Shown: positions 27,543 to 37,103, counted from the stretch's first letter. The stretch: 64,000 nucleotides of DNA from Prevotella sp. (GCA_017428055.1 JAFRRN010000078.1:45261-109260); one strand, 5' to 3'. Numbers and translations: made by a program. Notes: generated from the letters alone by a model not told the origin.

Positions 27543-27929
27543 TTATTGGCTGTCTCGCATTTTGTAGCTGCCGGGACGGCCGTCAACGGTGATGCGGAGG
27601 ATGCGCTTGCCTTTCTTCAGATAGTTGAAATGAGGATCTATGAGGCGGTCGCAGTTGTATTTACGCGATGCCTCTGTCTCGGCCAACCGTTGGGCTTCGT
27701 GAAGTTTCAGTTTATAGAGTTTCTGCTGACCCTCGGGTGTAGAGATGTCAATGGTGTAAGTGATGCGGTCGCCAACAGGAACCAAGTCGTAGCTATTGTA
27801 GCTGCGGCCTATTGCGTCAACACCCATACCCGTGTCATAGCCGCCAGCACCAGAGCGGGTACTGCTGCAAGAGCAGATTGTCAATATCGTTGTGGTGGCG
27901 AAAGCCATTAGAGATAATATCTTTTTCAT
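27543..27929 (-). CDS. Small exported lipoprotein of unknown function
   Basis: A 128-residue protein with a lipoprotein signal (LTICSCSSTRSG; the Cys before Ser is the likely anchor). The mature part begins Gly-rich with YDTGMGVDAIGRSYNSY, then VGDRITYTIDISTPEGQQKLYKLKL, a helix rich in Ala and Glu (EAQRLAETEASRKYNCD), and a basic C-terminal strand (KGKRILRITVDGRPGSYKM). I recognise no domain. It follows a second exported gene by 14 bases, so the two are likely cotranscribed. The final residues resemble those of other short exported Bacteroidota lipoproteins but are not diagnostic. Confidence 0.75.
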   Translation of the reverse strand: MKKILSLMAFATTTILTICSCSSTRSGAGGYDTGMGVDAIGRSYNSYDLVPVGDRITYTIDISTPEGQQKLYKLKLHEAQRLAETEASRKYNCDRLIDPHFNYLKKGKRILRITVDGRPGSYKMRDSQ

Positions 27930-27943
27930 AATCTGAATGTCCG

Positions 27944-28630
27944 TTAGAAGTTGTAACGCAAACCGAGTCCCAAAGTCCTTTCACCAACAGAATGGTCATG
28001 AATCATGTCAAGACCAGCAGAAAGAGAAGTTCCATTCGACAATTTGAAATCATATTGATAAATGGCAGATGATTCAAGAATTTGAGCCATTTTCTTCTGA
28101 TGATTCGCTGCTAAAAGAAAAGAGGTAGTCCAAACTGCACCTAATCCGACAAAACCAATTCCCAACAATGTTTCGTCATTACTATTGAAACCAAAGAAAC
28201 CTTTATCATCAGCAGCAATCAAAACGACTCCAAATGCTGCTAATGCAGAGCCACCAACCCATCCTATAGTTTTGAATGTTTTTGCTTTTCTTTCTGGATT
28301 TCCTTTAACTCTAAATGATTGATCCAATGCCAGTAAAGCGTTGTCGTTGAGCTTCTGTGTCCCATCATTCTGATTCCCCGGTTTATAAAGATTGTTGGCC
28401 TCTGAGAAAGTCACCTTTTTCCCGTCACTATAATTGACAGAAGAAACATCGGAACGGTCTATCTCAAAATTATTGCCATTCAGGTTTGACCATTTCTTAT
28501 ACACCACTCCCGAATCATTGACTTCCACCACCTTGCATTCAATATGCGAGCCGTCTTTCTTCACAATCACATCTTGTGCAATAACACTTGTTGAACACAA
28601 GAACAACAATAATACTAATAACTGTTTCAT
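27944..28630 (-). CDS. Exported protein of unknown function with a membrane segment
   Basis: A 228-residue protein with signal peptide (MKQLLVLLLFLCSTSVIAQ). Residues 20-80 resemble a short beta domain seen in exported Bacteroidota proteins (DVIVKKDGSHIECKVVEVN, VVYKKWSNLNG, SSVNYSDGKKVTF). Two hydrophobic segments follow (about 122-140, GWVGGSALAAFGVVLIA, and about 153-172). The C-terminus ends in alternating strands and Phe, hinting at membrane or barrel-edge contact. No enzyme motif is visible. It heads a two-gene unit with the small lipoprotein, and its upstream region holds two hairpins (28705-28799). Confidence 0.7.
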   Translation of the reverse strand: MKQLLVLLLFLCSTSVIAQDVIVKKDGSHIECKVVEVNDSGVVYKKWSNLNGNNFEIDRSDVSSVNYSDGKKVTFSEANNLYKPGNQNDGTQKLNDNALLALDQSFRVKGNPERKAKTFKTIGWVGGSALAAFGVVLIAADDKGFFGFNSNDETLLGIGFVGLGAVWTTSFLLAANHQKKMAQILESSAIYQYDFKLSNGTSLSAGLDMIHDHSVGERTLGLGLRYNF

Positions 28631-28704
28631 TTTACTTGCTTTTTATTACGTTAATACTATTCCCTCTGTTAGGAGAAGTTGCACCAAGCCTACAGATACA
28701 AGAA

Positions 28705-28799
28705 AAGTGCAGACCTCCATACTCTGACACAGGTCTGCAACAACCTCTTATACCTTATGGTGAAGTCTGCACTTAAAGTGCGACTCCAATAGGTATAAG
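28705..28799 (-). promoter_or_regulatory. Two nested hairpins in the leader of an exported-protein unit
   Basis: On the minus strand a long imperfect hairpin (28747-28799, outer arms CTTATACC/GGTATAAG, inner GCACTT/AAGTGC) is followed by a second, TGCAGACCT...AGGTCTGCA (about 28709-28733), and then TTTTCTTG. The second looks like an intrinsic terminator located upstream of the ATG at 28630, which would fit attenuation. No known riboswitch is recognised. Confidence 0.4.
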
Positions 28800-29052
28800 T
28801 TTTTGCCCTAAATTCTCATTATCGAGGTTGCAGTTCGTGTCAGAGATTGAGCAAATAAAATGTTTGTGTCCTTAATGAACACGATGCAAATATACATAAA
28901 AATCGGGATAAACAAGCCAATGGGGAGAAAAAACGAAAGAATTTTGCATGAATGCTCGCTGTTTGGGTGAAAAATGTCTGAATTAGCATCCCCCCAAGGG
29001 TTTGTTGAGGCGTGGGAAACGGCAATGATGACGGAGGCCACCAAATATGACA
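28800..29052. other. Intergenic stretch without a convincing gene
   Basis: No frame has a believable start and composition; an 86-codon minus-strand frame is rejected. The sequence is moderately AT-rich. Confidence 0.4.
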
Positions 29053-29095
29053 ACCCGCCATTTCGCAACCCTTGGGGATGGCGAAATGGCGGGGT
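29053..29095 (-). terminator. Inverted repeat after the PAP2 gene
   Basis: CCCGCCATTTCGC and GCGAAATGGCGGG form a perfect 13-bp stem with a 14-base loop, starting 22 bases after the PAP2 stop. The following minus-strand bases are only mildly T-rich, so it may be a terminator or a stable 3' end. Confidence 0.55.
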
Positions 29096-29116
29096 AGGTG
29101 TATGGACGTAAAAGGC

Positions 29117-29971
29117 TTACGGGTTGTAGACGCGCTTCTGGCCGTCTTGGATCAGCACGTCATGCGTATCTGACGTGGCGGGAGTGCCGTCGATGCGGTA
29201 GATGCGAGCCGACTGCTGGGGGGCGTTGACTGCACTGACTTTGACCGTTTGGCCCGTCTTCTCGGCATATTCCGCCTGTGCCTTTTTCATCTGGGCAATG
29301 AAGGCATCGCTGCCTTGCAGGGCGCAGAAGCCGATGCTGGCGGCGGTGCGGCTGGCATCGACATCGCTCTGCCAATGCGCCCCCACGATGACACGGCTGT
29401 TGCAATAGTCCCACCCGCGACTGAAAATCTTGGCTGCACGCTCCGGGGCTATCTGTGCGAGGAGCAGCGAGATGCCCCATCCACGCAGACTATGGCCCGA
29501 GGGATAGCTCCCCTCGCCACGTAGGTCATCCTCCTCATGCGATGGCATGGGGTCGTCAAAACGCTCGAAGGGTCGCTGGCGGTGATAGTAAGCCTTGGTC
29601 TCCTTGCGCATGGGGTCGGTGGTGGCGAGGCTCGTCTCCATCAGTTTCCATATCTCAGGAGTGCCAGTTTCGGTAATCTCCAGTCCGAAGGCATCCTTCC
29701 ATTGCGCATAGAGCTTGGTATGGTCGTCCCACTCGGCATCGGCAACGGCCAATGCCACGCGGTCTGCATCCTGCCGCTGCTGCTTGCCCCAGCCGTAACG
29801 CACCACATCGTTGGCAAATTCGGGGCTGTCGAAAGCGGGCGGTTCGGGCATGATGTCAATCAACTTGGGCAACTGGTCCAACTCGAAATACACTTGCACG
29901 GTCTCATCCTGTGCATTTACATTCACTACAGCCATCATGGCGGCTGCTACCATCAGAAGAATCTTTTTCAT
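29117..29971 (-). CDS. Exported PAP2-family acid phosphatase
   Basis: A 284-residue protein with signal peptide (MKKILLMVAAAMMAVVNVNA). The three PAP2 phosphatase motifs are visible: KAYYHRQRP (K..x6RP), SYPSGHS, and SRVIVGAHWQSD with the nucleophile His in the last. The layout matches class A non-specific acid phosphatases (PhoN/PhoC-like), which act in the periplasm on phosphate monoesters. After the domain, about 35 residues (IYRIDGTPA..GQKRVYNP) resemble the truncated sorting tail seen on many Bacteroidota exported enzymes. A TAATTTTG promoter element precedes it. The family is firm. Confidence 0.93.
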   Translation of the reverse strand: MKKILLMVAAAMMAVVNVNAQDETVQVYFELDQLPKLIDIMPEPPAFDSPEFANDVVRYGWGKQQRQDADRVALAVADAEWDDHTKLYAQWKDAFGLEITETGTPEIWKLMETSLATTDPMRKETKAYYHRQRPFERFDDPMPSHEEDDLRGEGSYPSGHSLRGWGISLLLAQIAPERAAKIFSRGWDYCNSRVIVGAHWQSDVDASRTAASIGFCALQGSDAFIAQMKKAQAEYAEKTGQTVKVSAVNAPQQSARIYRIDGTPATSDTHDVLIQDGQKRVYNP

Positions 29972-30055
29972 ACTCTTGTTTATTTACTATCTTTCATCAT
30001 AATTTATCCCCACAACAGGTCACCCCTATTCGGGATTCCCCATGATTATCGGCGG

Positions 30056-30063
30056 CAAAATTA
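30056..30063 (-). promoter_or_regulatory. -7 element TAATTTTG for the PAP2 gene
   Basis: TAATTTTG on the minus strand, 84 bases before the start at 29971, leaving a long leader. Confidence 0.45.
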
Positions 30064-30080
30064 CGGAAAATAATTGTCAT

Positions 30081-31289
30081 TTACTGCTTATTAGGTATGT
30101 TTTTATTCATCAACCTTTTTGTAGTCCGAAGTTCCTTCCGTAACAATTCCATCCGTTCCTTTAATTGCTCTTGCGTAGGTAGCATATCCTTGATACGGAT
30201 GTTGTTATAGGTAGCTACTCCTATTGGGGTGGTTATTCCTTTGAATGACCACTGCACATCAGCCTTATTCATGTTTGAACAGATAAGAAGTCCGATAGTA
30301 GGGTTGTCATCTGACTGTTTTAGCACTTCATCGACAGCATTCACATAGTAATTCAGTTTTCCAGCAAATTCGGGTTCAAAAGCTTTGGCCTTTAACTCAC
30401 AGACTATATAACAACGTAAGCGAATGTGGTAAAACAGCATGTCAATCTTCCTGGTTCTACCACCAACGAGTATCTCCCTTTGCTTTCCTAAGAATGCAAA
30501 ACCATTTCCAAGTTCAAGAAGCATGGCTGTGATGTTCTCATGCAATGCCGCCTCCAACTCACTCTCGTCGTATGTTTCATGGCTTACCGTAGCAAAACCA
30601 AAGTCATAGTTCTCTTTTACTACCTGTTGAGCCAGACCTGCCATTTGTGGGGTTAGATGTTGCGGAAAGTTATTGGGTGTTTTGCCTCGTTTATTGTAGA
30701 CATCATCCTTCATTACTCGCTCCAGTATGTTGCGGCTGACTCCCTCCTTAATAGTATAGCCTACGTAATACAGAGCTTCCTCAATAGTTTCTGAATGTTG
30801 AACGATACGGACATGATGTCCCCAAGGCACACAGGCAAACGCCAACGGAAATTCTGAAACAGGCTGTTTCAGTTTTACCGTCCCATCTCCATCTATCTGT
30901 TGAAGTTTATGTTCATACTCTTCTGTAGGCAGCATTTCTGAAACAAGTCGTTTCAGTTTTTCCATGTTCTCCGTATAGAACATGTACCACTGTTTCATAT
31001 ACCACAGGTTTCTGACAGAGAAGTTCGTGCTTTCAGGGAACTCCCTCTGCATGTCAAGACTTACCTGTTCCACGACACCAGCGCCCCAACGTTCTTCTGC
31101 TTTCTTCTGCACAAGGTCACATCCTAATTGCCAGTTGAATAGCAGTTTCTCGCCATTCACTTTGACAGCAGCCTTTATCTGGGCAGAGCGATAACGATGT
31201 TTCACCTCTGCTATCCATTCTGCATACTCTGAATCCAGAGTTACATCATGTGACTTTACAAAGCGTGGTTCAATATAATCTCCTTTCAT
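30081..31289 (-). CDS. YhcG-type PD-(D/E)xK nuclease-domain protein (DUF1016)
   Basis: A 402-residue protein from the ATG at 31289; an upstream GTG would add seven residues. The N-terminal half is the DUF1016 helical region (NFSVRNLWYMKQWYMFY, LPWGHHVRIV-like ACVPWGHHVRIVQ). The C-terminal half is the PD-(D/E)xK nuclease fold with GGRTRKIDMLFYH (Asp) and CYIVCELKAKAFEPE (Glu-x-Lys), then FAGKLNYYVNAVDE. Such proteins are often near restriction systems or integrases and are thought to act in DNA cleavage or recombination. Here it is alone between the PAP2 gene and metG. All key residues seem intact. A fairly Lys-rich C-terminal tail follows. Its AT-richer composition suggests an acquired gene. 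Confidence 0.85.
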   Translation of the reverse strand: MKGDYIEPRFVKSHDVTLDSEYAEWIAEVKHRYRSAQIKAAVKVNGEKLLFNWQLGCDLVQKKAEERWGAGVVEQVSLDMQREFPESTNFSVRNLWYMKQWYMFYTENMEKLKRLVSEMLPTEEYEHKLQQIDGDGTVKLKQPVSEFPLAFACVPWGHHVRIVQHSETIEEALYYVGYTIKEGVSRNILERVMKDDVYNKRGKTPNNFPQHLTPQMAGLAQQVVKENYDFGFATVSHETYDESELEAALHENITAMLLELGNGFAFLGKQREILVGGRTRKIDMLFYHIRLRCYIVCELKAKAFEPEFAGKLNYYVNAVDEVLKQSDDNPTIGLLICSNMNKADVQWSFKGITTPIGVATYNNIRIKDMLPTQEQLKERMELLRKELRTTKRLMNKNIPNKQ

Positions 31290-31426
31290 ATTTTGTTTTA
31301 TTGGGGGCACACTTCCTTGCTATGATGTAACGGTTCTCTTCGCGGTCGTAATAAAGGGATTGCTTCAATTCCTTTGGGCTTGACTATATGGTCTGGAGTT
31401 CACGAAAACACCTGATTTCAGGATTC

Positions 31427-33490
31427 TCAGCAGACCTGACTACCGGGCTTCACCTCTTTTAATATCGTGGTGACACTGAGGTTGCCGTCGAAGTTCTCGG
31501 CGGAGAGGATCATGCCTTGGCTCTCGATGCCCATGAGTTTGCGTGGTGCGAGGTTGGCGATGAAAAGGACATCCTTGCCAATGAGTTCCTCTGGCTCGTA
31601 GAATGCGGCGATGCCACTCACGATGGTGCGGTCTTCGCCCGAGCCGTCGTCGAGGGTGAACTTCAACAATTTCTTGGCCTTCTTCACCTTCTCGCAGTTC
31701 TTGATATGCCCCACGCGGATGTCGAGCCTCTCAAAGTCGCTGAAGTCGATGGTGTCCTTGATGGGCTTCGCTACGTATGCGGCGGCCTCGTTTGCCTTTT
31801 TCGTGTCCTCGAGCTTTTGCAATTGTGCCTCGATGACGCTATCTTCAATCTTCTCGAAGAGCAATTCCGGCTCTGCCAATTGATGACCAGCCTTCAACAA
31901 ATCCGTCTGTCCGAGTTGGTTCCAGTCGAACGATTCCATGTTGATTAGCCCACGTAGTTTCTTGGAAGAGAACGGGAGGAACGGCTCAAAGGCAATGGCG
32001 AGGTTGGCAACCAATTGCAAAGAGATATAGAGAATGGTCTCCACACGCTTGGGGTCGGTCTTCCAAACCTTCCACGGCTCGCACTCCGTGATATATCGGT
32101 TGCCGATGCGGGCAAGGTTCATGGCGGCAAACTGTGCTTCGCGGAACTTATATTGCTCCAATAACTGCTCCACTTCGTCCTTCACGCCCTTAAATTCCTC
32201 GATGGCTCGACGGTCAACATCCAATAGTTCGCCACACGCCGGCACGATGCCGTCCCAGTATTTCTTGGTGAGTTGCAACGCACGGTTGACGAAATTACCA
32301 TAAATCGCCACCAGTTCGTTGTTGTTGCGGTCTTGGAAATCACGCCAAGTGAAGTTGTTGTCTTTCGTCTCCGGGGCATTGGCGGTCAGCACATAGCGCA
32401 ACACATCCTGCTTGCCGGGCATCTCCACGAGGTACTCATGAAGCCACACAGCCCAGTTGCGCGACGTGGAAATCTTATCATTTTCCAAGTTCAGGAACTC
32501 ATTGGCGGGCACATTGTCGGGCATGATATAGTCGCCATGCGCCTTCATCATCACAGGGAAGATGATGCAATGGAACACGATATTGTCCTTGCCGATGAAA
32601 TGCACGAGTTTGGTGTCCTCGTCTTTCCACCATTTCTCCCAGCTGCCCCACCGCTCCGGCTCGCGGTCGCATAGCTCCTTGGTGTTGGAGATATAACCGA
32701 TGGGCGCGTCAAACCACACATACAACACCTTGCCATCGGCTCCCTCCACGGGTACGGGGATGCCCCAGTCGAGGTCGCGCGTCATGGCGCGAGGCTGCAA
32801 GTCCATGTCCAACCACGACTTGCATTGTCCATACACATTGCTTCGCCACTCCTTGTGTCCCTCCAAGATCCACTCCTTTAACCACTCCTGATATTCATTA
32901 AGGGGCAGATACCAGTTTTTGGTCTCTTTCAAGACAGGGGCGGAGCCGCTGATGGTGCTCTTGGGGTTAATCAATTCAGTAGGCGACAGGTCGCGACCGC
33001 ATTTCTCGCATTGGTCGCCATACGCACCCTCGTTGTGGCAATGCGGACATTCGCCCGTGATATAGCGGTCGGCGAGGAACTGGTGTGCCTCCTCATCGTA
33101 ATATTGTTGGGTGGTCTCCTCCACCAACTTGCCATCGTCATAGAGCTTGCGGAAGAAGTCGCTCGCCAACTTGTGATGCACCGCCGACGTGGTACGGCTG
33201 TAGATGTCGAATGAGATACCGAAGTCCTCAAACGACTTCTTAATCATCGCATGATAGCGGTCCACCACATCCTGTGGCGTGATGCCCTCCTTGCGGGCGC
33301 GGATGGTGATGGGCACGCCATGCTCATCGGAGCCTCCGATGAAAATCACTTCTTGTTTTTTCAGCCGCAGATAGCGGACATAGATGTCGGCAGGCACGTA
33401 GACCCCTGCCAAATGGCCAATATGCACACCGCCGTTGGCATACGGCAGGGCGGCGGTCACGGTTGTTCGCTTGTAGTCTTTCTGTTCCAT
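31427..33490 (-). CDS. metG: Methionyl-tRNA synthetase
   Basis: A 687-residue synthetase. Class I motifs are visible: the HIGH equivalent in [11 protein letters not shown] and the KMSKS equivalent in [10 protein letters not shown] zinc knuckle (CPHC..CEKC) lies in the connective peptide, as in the longer MetG form. The C-terminal 110 residues form a tRNA-binding OB domain ([23 protein letters not shown]), as in E. coli MetG. It charges initiator and elongator tRNA-Met in the cytoplasm. A TATCTTTG -7 element lies upstream. This is a housekeeping gene with normal length. Confidence 0.97.
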   Translation of the reverse strand: MEQKDYKRTTVTAALPYANGGVHIGHLAGVYVPADIYVRYLRLKKQEVIFIGGSDEHGVPITIRARKEGITPQDVVDRYHAMIKKSFEDFGISFDIYSRTTSAVHHKLASDFFRKLYDDGKLVEETTQQYYDEEAHQFLADRYITGECPHCHNEGAYGDQCEKCGRDLSPTELINPKSTISGSAPVLKETKNWYLPLNEYQEWLKEWILEGHKEWRSNVYGQCKSWLDMDLQPRAMTRDLDWGIPVPVEGADGKVLYVWFDAPIGYISNTKELCDREPERWGSWEKWWKDEDTKLVHFIGKDNIVFHCIIFPVMMKAHGDYIMPDNVPANEFLNLENDKISTSRNWAVWLHEYLVEMPGKQDVLRYVLTANAPETKDNNFTWRDFQDRNNNELVAIYGNFVNRALQLTKKYWDGIVPACGELLDVDRRAIEEFKGVKDEVEQLLEQYKFREAQFAAMNLARIGNRYITECEPWKVWKTDPKRVETILYISLQLVANLAIAFEPFLPFSSKKLRGLINMESFDWNQLGQTDLLKAGHQLAEPELLFEKIEDSVIEAQLQKLEDTKKANEAAAYVAKPIKDTIDFSDFERLDIRVGHIKNCEKVKKAKKLLKFTLDDGSGEDRTIVSGIAAFYEPEELIGKDVLFIANLAPRKLMGIESQGMILSAENFDGNLSVTTILKEVKPGSQVC

Positions 33491-33522
33491 TGTTTATTTG
33501 TTTTCGTATTCTTTTTCGATTG

Positions 33523-33530
33523 CAAAGATA
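33523..33530 (-). promoter_or_regulatory. -7 element TATCTTTG for metG
   Basis: TATCTTTG on the minus strand, 32 bases before the metG ATG. Confidence 0.55.
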
Positions 33531-33630
33531 TGAAAAAAAATGAAGATACCCCTATATACACGGACGAAATGATGCTTTTATTGGGGGTAAAGGATAGGAA
33601 TAAAGGGAACAAAGGCATGGTTTGCCACTT

Positions 33631-33690
33631 TTTGCCTATAGCCAAAAGGCCTTGCGGCTATAGCCAAAAGGGTTTGCGGCTATAGGCAAA
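33631..33690. repeat. 22-bp-period repeat array, three units
   Basis: Units begin with CTATAG at 33636, 33658 and 33680, an exact 22-base step, with sequence like GGCTATAGCCAAAAGGCCTTGC. The whole is bounded by TTTGCCTATA and TATAGGCAAA, so it can also form a hairpin. Related arrays occur at 49535 and 63650. It lies between metG and nadB. Confidence 0.6.
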
Positions 33691-33744
33691 ATAAAGGGGC
33701 GGCAAAAGATTGTCGCCCCTAAATGGGTCAAGGAAGAAATGCCG

Positions 33745-35343
33745 TTATGCTTGTTTCACGGGGTCGTAGCCGTGAACGGGATAGTCGAGCGTGTAATGCA
33801 ACCCCCGGCACTCCTTGCGTTCCAGGGCAAAACGGGTGATGAGATAGGCGGTGTTGATGAGATTACGCAGCTCGCAGATGTCACGGCTTGCCTTCACGCG
33901 CTTGAAGAGGCTTTCCGTTTCCTCATACAACATGTCAAGACGATTCCACGCACGATGGAGACGAAGGTCGGAACGCACGATGCCCACATAGTTGGCCATG
34001 ATCTCACAGACCTCTTTCACGCTTTGCGTGATGAGCACCTTCTCCTCGTTGGTCATCGTACCCTCGTCGTTCCATTCGGGTACTTTCTCATTGAAGTCGT
34101 ACAGGTCGATATGTTCCAACGAGTGCTTGGCGGCGGCATCGGCATACACGACCGCCTCTATCAACGAGTTGCTGGCGAGGCGGTTGCCACCATGCAAGCC
34201 TGTACAGGAACATTCGCCGATGGCATAGAGCCTTTCGATGGACGAGCAGCCGTTGAGGTCTACCTTGATTCCTCCGCACATGTAATGGGCGGCGGGTCGC
34301 ACGGGGATGTATTCCTTGGTGATGTCTATGCCGATGGAAAGGCATTTCTGGTAGATGTTGGGGAAATGATGCTTCGTTTCCTCAGGGTCTTTATGTGTCA
34401 CATCGAGGCAAACATGATCGATGCCGTGAATCTTCATCTCCTTGTCGATGGCACGAGCCACGATGTCGCGGGGTGCGAGAGACAGCCGCTCATCGTACTT
34501 CTCCATGAAACTATCGCCGTTGGGAAGGCGCAGAATGCCGCCATAGCCACGCATCGCCTCGGTGATGAGATAGGCGGGATGGGTCTCGCCGGGATGGTAG
34601 AGAGCCGTGGGGTGGAACTGGACGAACTCCATATCCGCCACCGTTCCCTTGGCGCGATAGACCATCGCCTCGCCGTCGCCCGTGGCAATGACGGGGTTGG
34701 TGGTCGTTTGGTACACGGCTCCACACCCACCCGTACACATCACCGTGACGCGCGATAGATAGGTATCAACCTTTTCTGTCTCGGGATTGAGCACGTATGC
34801 GCCATAGCAATTGATGTAAGGGGTGCGCCGTGTCACCCTTGCGCCAAGATGGTGCTGGGTGATAATCTCCACGGCGAAGTGGTTTTCCTTGATGTCGATG
34901 TCGGGATTGCTGCGTACCGCCGCCATCAAGCCGCGCTGGATTTCCGCTCCCGTATCGTCGGCATGGTGGAGGATGCGGAACTCCGAATGGCCACCCTCGC
35001 GGTGCAAGTCGAATTCGCCTTGCTCGTTGCGGTCGAAGTTGACCCCCCAATTCACCAGCTCGGCAATCTGCGACGGCGCATTGCGCACCACCTGTTCCAC
35101 GGCAGCGCGGTCGCTGATGTAATCGCCCGCCACCATCGTGTCCTCGATGTGTTTCTCGAAGTTGTCTACTTTCATGTTGGTGACCGATGCCACGCCGCCT
35201 TGCGCAAAAGCCGTATTGGCCTCGTCTAACGTTGTCTTGCAGATAAGGCACACCTTTCCTTTCTTCGCCCTCGCCACTTTCAGTGCATAACTCATGCCAG
35301 CCACGCCGGCACCGATGATAAGAAAATCGTATTGATAAACCAT
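33745..35343 (-). CDS. nadB: L-aspartate oxidase
   Basis: A 532-residue FAD enzyme of de novo NAD synthesis, oxidising aspartate to iminoaspartate. The FAD-binding GxGxxG motif is IIGAGVAGMSYA. TAFAQGGVA, REGGHSEFRILHHAD, ATGDGEAMVYRA and MEFVQFHPTALYHPG are family blocks, and the late ECSCTGLHGGNRLASNS is the usual flavin-contact motif. The length is normal. The -7 element TATCTTTG lies 84 bases upstream of the start. The divergent ATPase gene shares the same spacer. NadA and NadC are not visible in the window. Confidence 0.97.
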   Translation of the reverse strand: MVYQYDFLIIGAGVAGMSYALKVARAKKGKVCLICKTTLDEANTAFAQGGVASVTNMKVDNFEKHIEDTMVAGDYISDRAAVEQVVRNAPSQIAELVNWGVNFDRNEQGEFDLHREGGHSEFRILHHADDTGAEIQRGLMAAVRSNPDIDIKENHFAVEIITQHHLGARVTRRTPYINCYGAYVLNPETEKVDTYLSRVTVMCTGGCGAVYQTTTNPVIATGDGEAMVYRAKGTVADMEFVQFHPTALYHPGETHPAYLITEAMRGYGGILRLPNGDSFMEKYDERLSLAPRDIVARAIDKEMKIHGIDHVCLDVTHKDPEETKHHFPNIYQKCLSIGIDITKEYIPVRPAAHYMCGGIKVDLNGCSSIERLYAIGECSCTGLHGGNRLASNSLIEAVVYADAAAKHSLEHIDLYDFNEKVPEWNDEGTMTNEEKVLITQSVKEVCEIMANYVGIVRSDLRLHRAWNRLDMLYEETESLFKRVKASRDICELRNLINTAYLITRFALERKECRGLHYTLDYPVHGYDPVKQA

Positions 35344-35426
35344 AGATTGATAAATTCGTTAAGATTTCAAACCGTTTCGCCCTTCCCTTGATTGGACTTA
35401 AACACTTCAATATCTGATTATTGCAG

Positions 35427-35434
35427 CAAAGATA
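35427..35434 (-). promoter_or_regulatory. -7 element TATCTTTG for nadB
   Basis: TATCTTTG on the minus strand, 84 bases before the nadB ATG; no TTTG box at the usual distance. Confidence 0.5.
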
Positions 35435-35474
35435 AGGATAATTTTTGGTTTTTGTCATTTTTTGATAATTATTT

Positions 35475-35505
35475 TTTGACAATCCTAATAGAAATGTTAT
35501 CTTTG
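35475..35505 (+). promoter_or_regulatory. Full -33/-7 promoter for the ATPase gene
   Basis: TTTG (35475-35478), exactly 19 bases, then TATCTTTG (35498-35505), the canonical Bacteroidota layout, 20 bases before the ATG at 35526. Confidence 0.75.
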
Positions 35506-35525
35506 CCAACAAATCACGGTTGATA

Positions 35526-36653
35526 ATGACAGACAATCCTTTTGTGACAAACGGCTATGCAGGACCAGCATATTTCTGTGACCGTATAGAAGAGACAAAG
35601 ATGCTGACACATCTCTTGACGAATGGCAACAACATTGCCCTGATGTCACCAAGGCGTGTGGGGAAAACAGATTTGATCAAACACTGTTTCTTCCAAGAGG
35701 CCATCAACTGCAACTATTACTCCTTTATCATTGACATCTATGCCACTGACTCTTTTCGCGACTTTGTCAATGTCTTTGGGAAGTCAATACTCAATGGACT
35801 GAAATCTAAAGGACGTAAAGCATGGGAAGGCTTCTTGAATGTGTTGCAGTCGGTGCGCTCCGATATTTCTTTCGACATCAATGGCAATCCCGTATGGGGC
35901 TTGGGCGTTGGTACACTAACCCCGCCACAGACGACCCTTGACGAGATATTCGCCTATTTGTGTTCTGCCGATAAGCATTGCCTGGTAGCCATCGATGAGT
36001 TCCAACAGATTCTTTACTACAATGACGACAAGAACGTGGAAGCAGCGTTGCGCACCTTCATCCAGCAATGCACCAACGCTAACTTCATCTTTGCCGGCTC
36101 ACAACGCCATTTGATGAGTGAGATGTTCCTTTCGCCTTCACGGCCATTTTATCAGTCGGTGGTACCCATGAGCCTCCATCCCATTCCCTTGGAACGATAT
36201 TGGGATTTTGCAGAACGACAGTTTGGCAAGAATGGTAACAGACAAATATCACGCGAAGTAGTGGAGGAAGTCTATCAGCGTTTCAACGGGGTAACAGCCA
36301 ATGTGCAACGCATCATGAACATGCTCTATATGCTCACACCGAAAGGGGAGACATGCACAACAGACATGATAGACCAAGCCATAGACATCTATTTGCAACT
36401 ATCATCAGAGTATTATGAGGCATTGCTCCGGCAAATGCCGGAAAAACAGCGAAATGTGTTTTTGGCTATTGCTGCCGAGGGAAAAGTGAGAAGCATCTCA
36501 AGCGGAAAGTTTGCCCACAAATACCACCTTCCCTCCCCAAGTTCAGCTGTCTCAGCAGTAAAAGGATTGTTGGAAAAAGATTTTATCAGCCAAGACAACG
36601 GAGAGTATTTTATTTATGACCACTTCTTCCAGCTGTGGTTGGAAAGGAAATAA
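35526..36653 (+). CDS. AAA-type ATPase of the archaeal-ATPase (ATPase_2) group
   Basis: A 375-residue protein; the ATG at 35526 is chosen over a TTG two codons upstream. Walker A is SPRRVGKTDL (Lys47-Thr48), Walker B is CLVAIDEFQQI (Asp157-Glu158) and a sensor-like GSQRHLMSEMF follows. The C-terminal 100 residues form a winged-helix region (LPSPSSAVSAVKGLLEKDFI), as in ATPases that bind DNA or partner proteins. Members are often encoded beside nucleases or mobile DNA, but their roles are poorly known. A full -33/-7 promoter precedes it. It is AT-richer than nadB and next to the RelE module, so the stretch 35.5-37.4 kb may be one acquired block. Confidence 0.85.
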   Translation: MTDNPFVTNGYAGPAYFCDRIEETKMLTHLLTNGNNIALMSPRRVGKTDLIKHCFFQEAINCNYYSFIIDIYATDSFRDFVNVFGKSILNGLKSKGRKAWEGFLNVLQSVRSDISFDINGNPVWGLGVGTLTPPQTTLDEIFAYLCSADKHCLVAIDEFQQILYYNDDKNVEAALRTFIQQCTNANFIFAGSQRHLMSEMFLSPSRPFYQSVVPMSLHPIPLERYWDFAERQFGKNGNRQISREVVEEVYQRFNGVTANVQRIMNMLYMLTPKGETCTTDMIDQAIDIYLQLSSEYYEALLRQMPEKQRNVFLAIAAEGKVRSISSGKFAHKYHLPSPSSAVSAVKGLLEKDFISQDNGEYFIYDHFFQLWLERK

Positions 36654-36748
36654 AAAGAAAGGATAAAAATTCAATATATCTTTGGTTTTCTATCCAGTTA
36701 AACGTTCCTAAGTCAATTATCTCTCCACCCTACGAAAAATTAGTTTGC

Positions 36749-37092
36749 TTATTTATGCTCTAACAAATGTATCAAACTTCGAAGGTATGCATCCGACACA
36801 TTACTGATTTCGTTTTTGTCATAGATGGTCATAAGCGTTATCACGACTTCATCGTCTGTTACTTTCTTAACGTTATAGGTGATGACACGCGCCCCACCGC
36901 TTTTGCCTTTTCCTTTTGAGGAGATGGTCATTCGGTATTTATAGGTGGGTGTCCAAGAGACTCTCCACCAAATGGATTTCGCTCAAGTTCATCAAGGAAT
37001 GTGTTGTAATCTTCCTTGAAAGAGTTATATTTCTTCTCCAACACCTTTGCCCGTCTTTTAAATTCAGCCAGGTATTTGATTGTAACCTTCAT
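36749..37092 (-). pseudogene. RelE/ParE-type toxin gene with a one-base frameshift
   Basis: The reading frame starting at the ATG at 37092 encodes MKVTIKYLAEFKRRAKVLEK and NPFGGESLG, then runs into a stop at about 36930 after GHPPINTE. Starting again in another frame, YKYRMTISSKGKGKSGGARV continues the RelE fold to the stop at 36749. The two halves match the N- and C-terminal parts of one RelE/ParE-like toxin, and one missing base near 36965 (between GG and ACACCC on the coding strand) joins them. The toxin is therefore broken as read. The antitoxin-like gene just upstream is intact, ending 11 bases before the toxin start. A sequencing slip is possible, though two other toxin or nuclease genes in the window are also broken. 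Confidence 0.8.
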
Positions 37093-37103
37093 GCTTATTT
37101 GCC

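Noticed and set aside
28808-29068. 86-codon minus-strand frame
   Set aside because: No plausible start context or domain; it covers an AT-rich spacer.
33631-33690. CRISPR array
   Set aside because: The repeat step is 22 bases with no separate spacers, and no cas gene is in the window.
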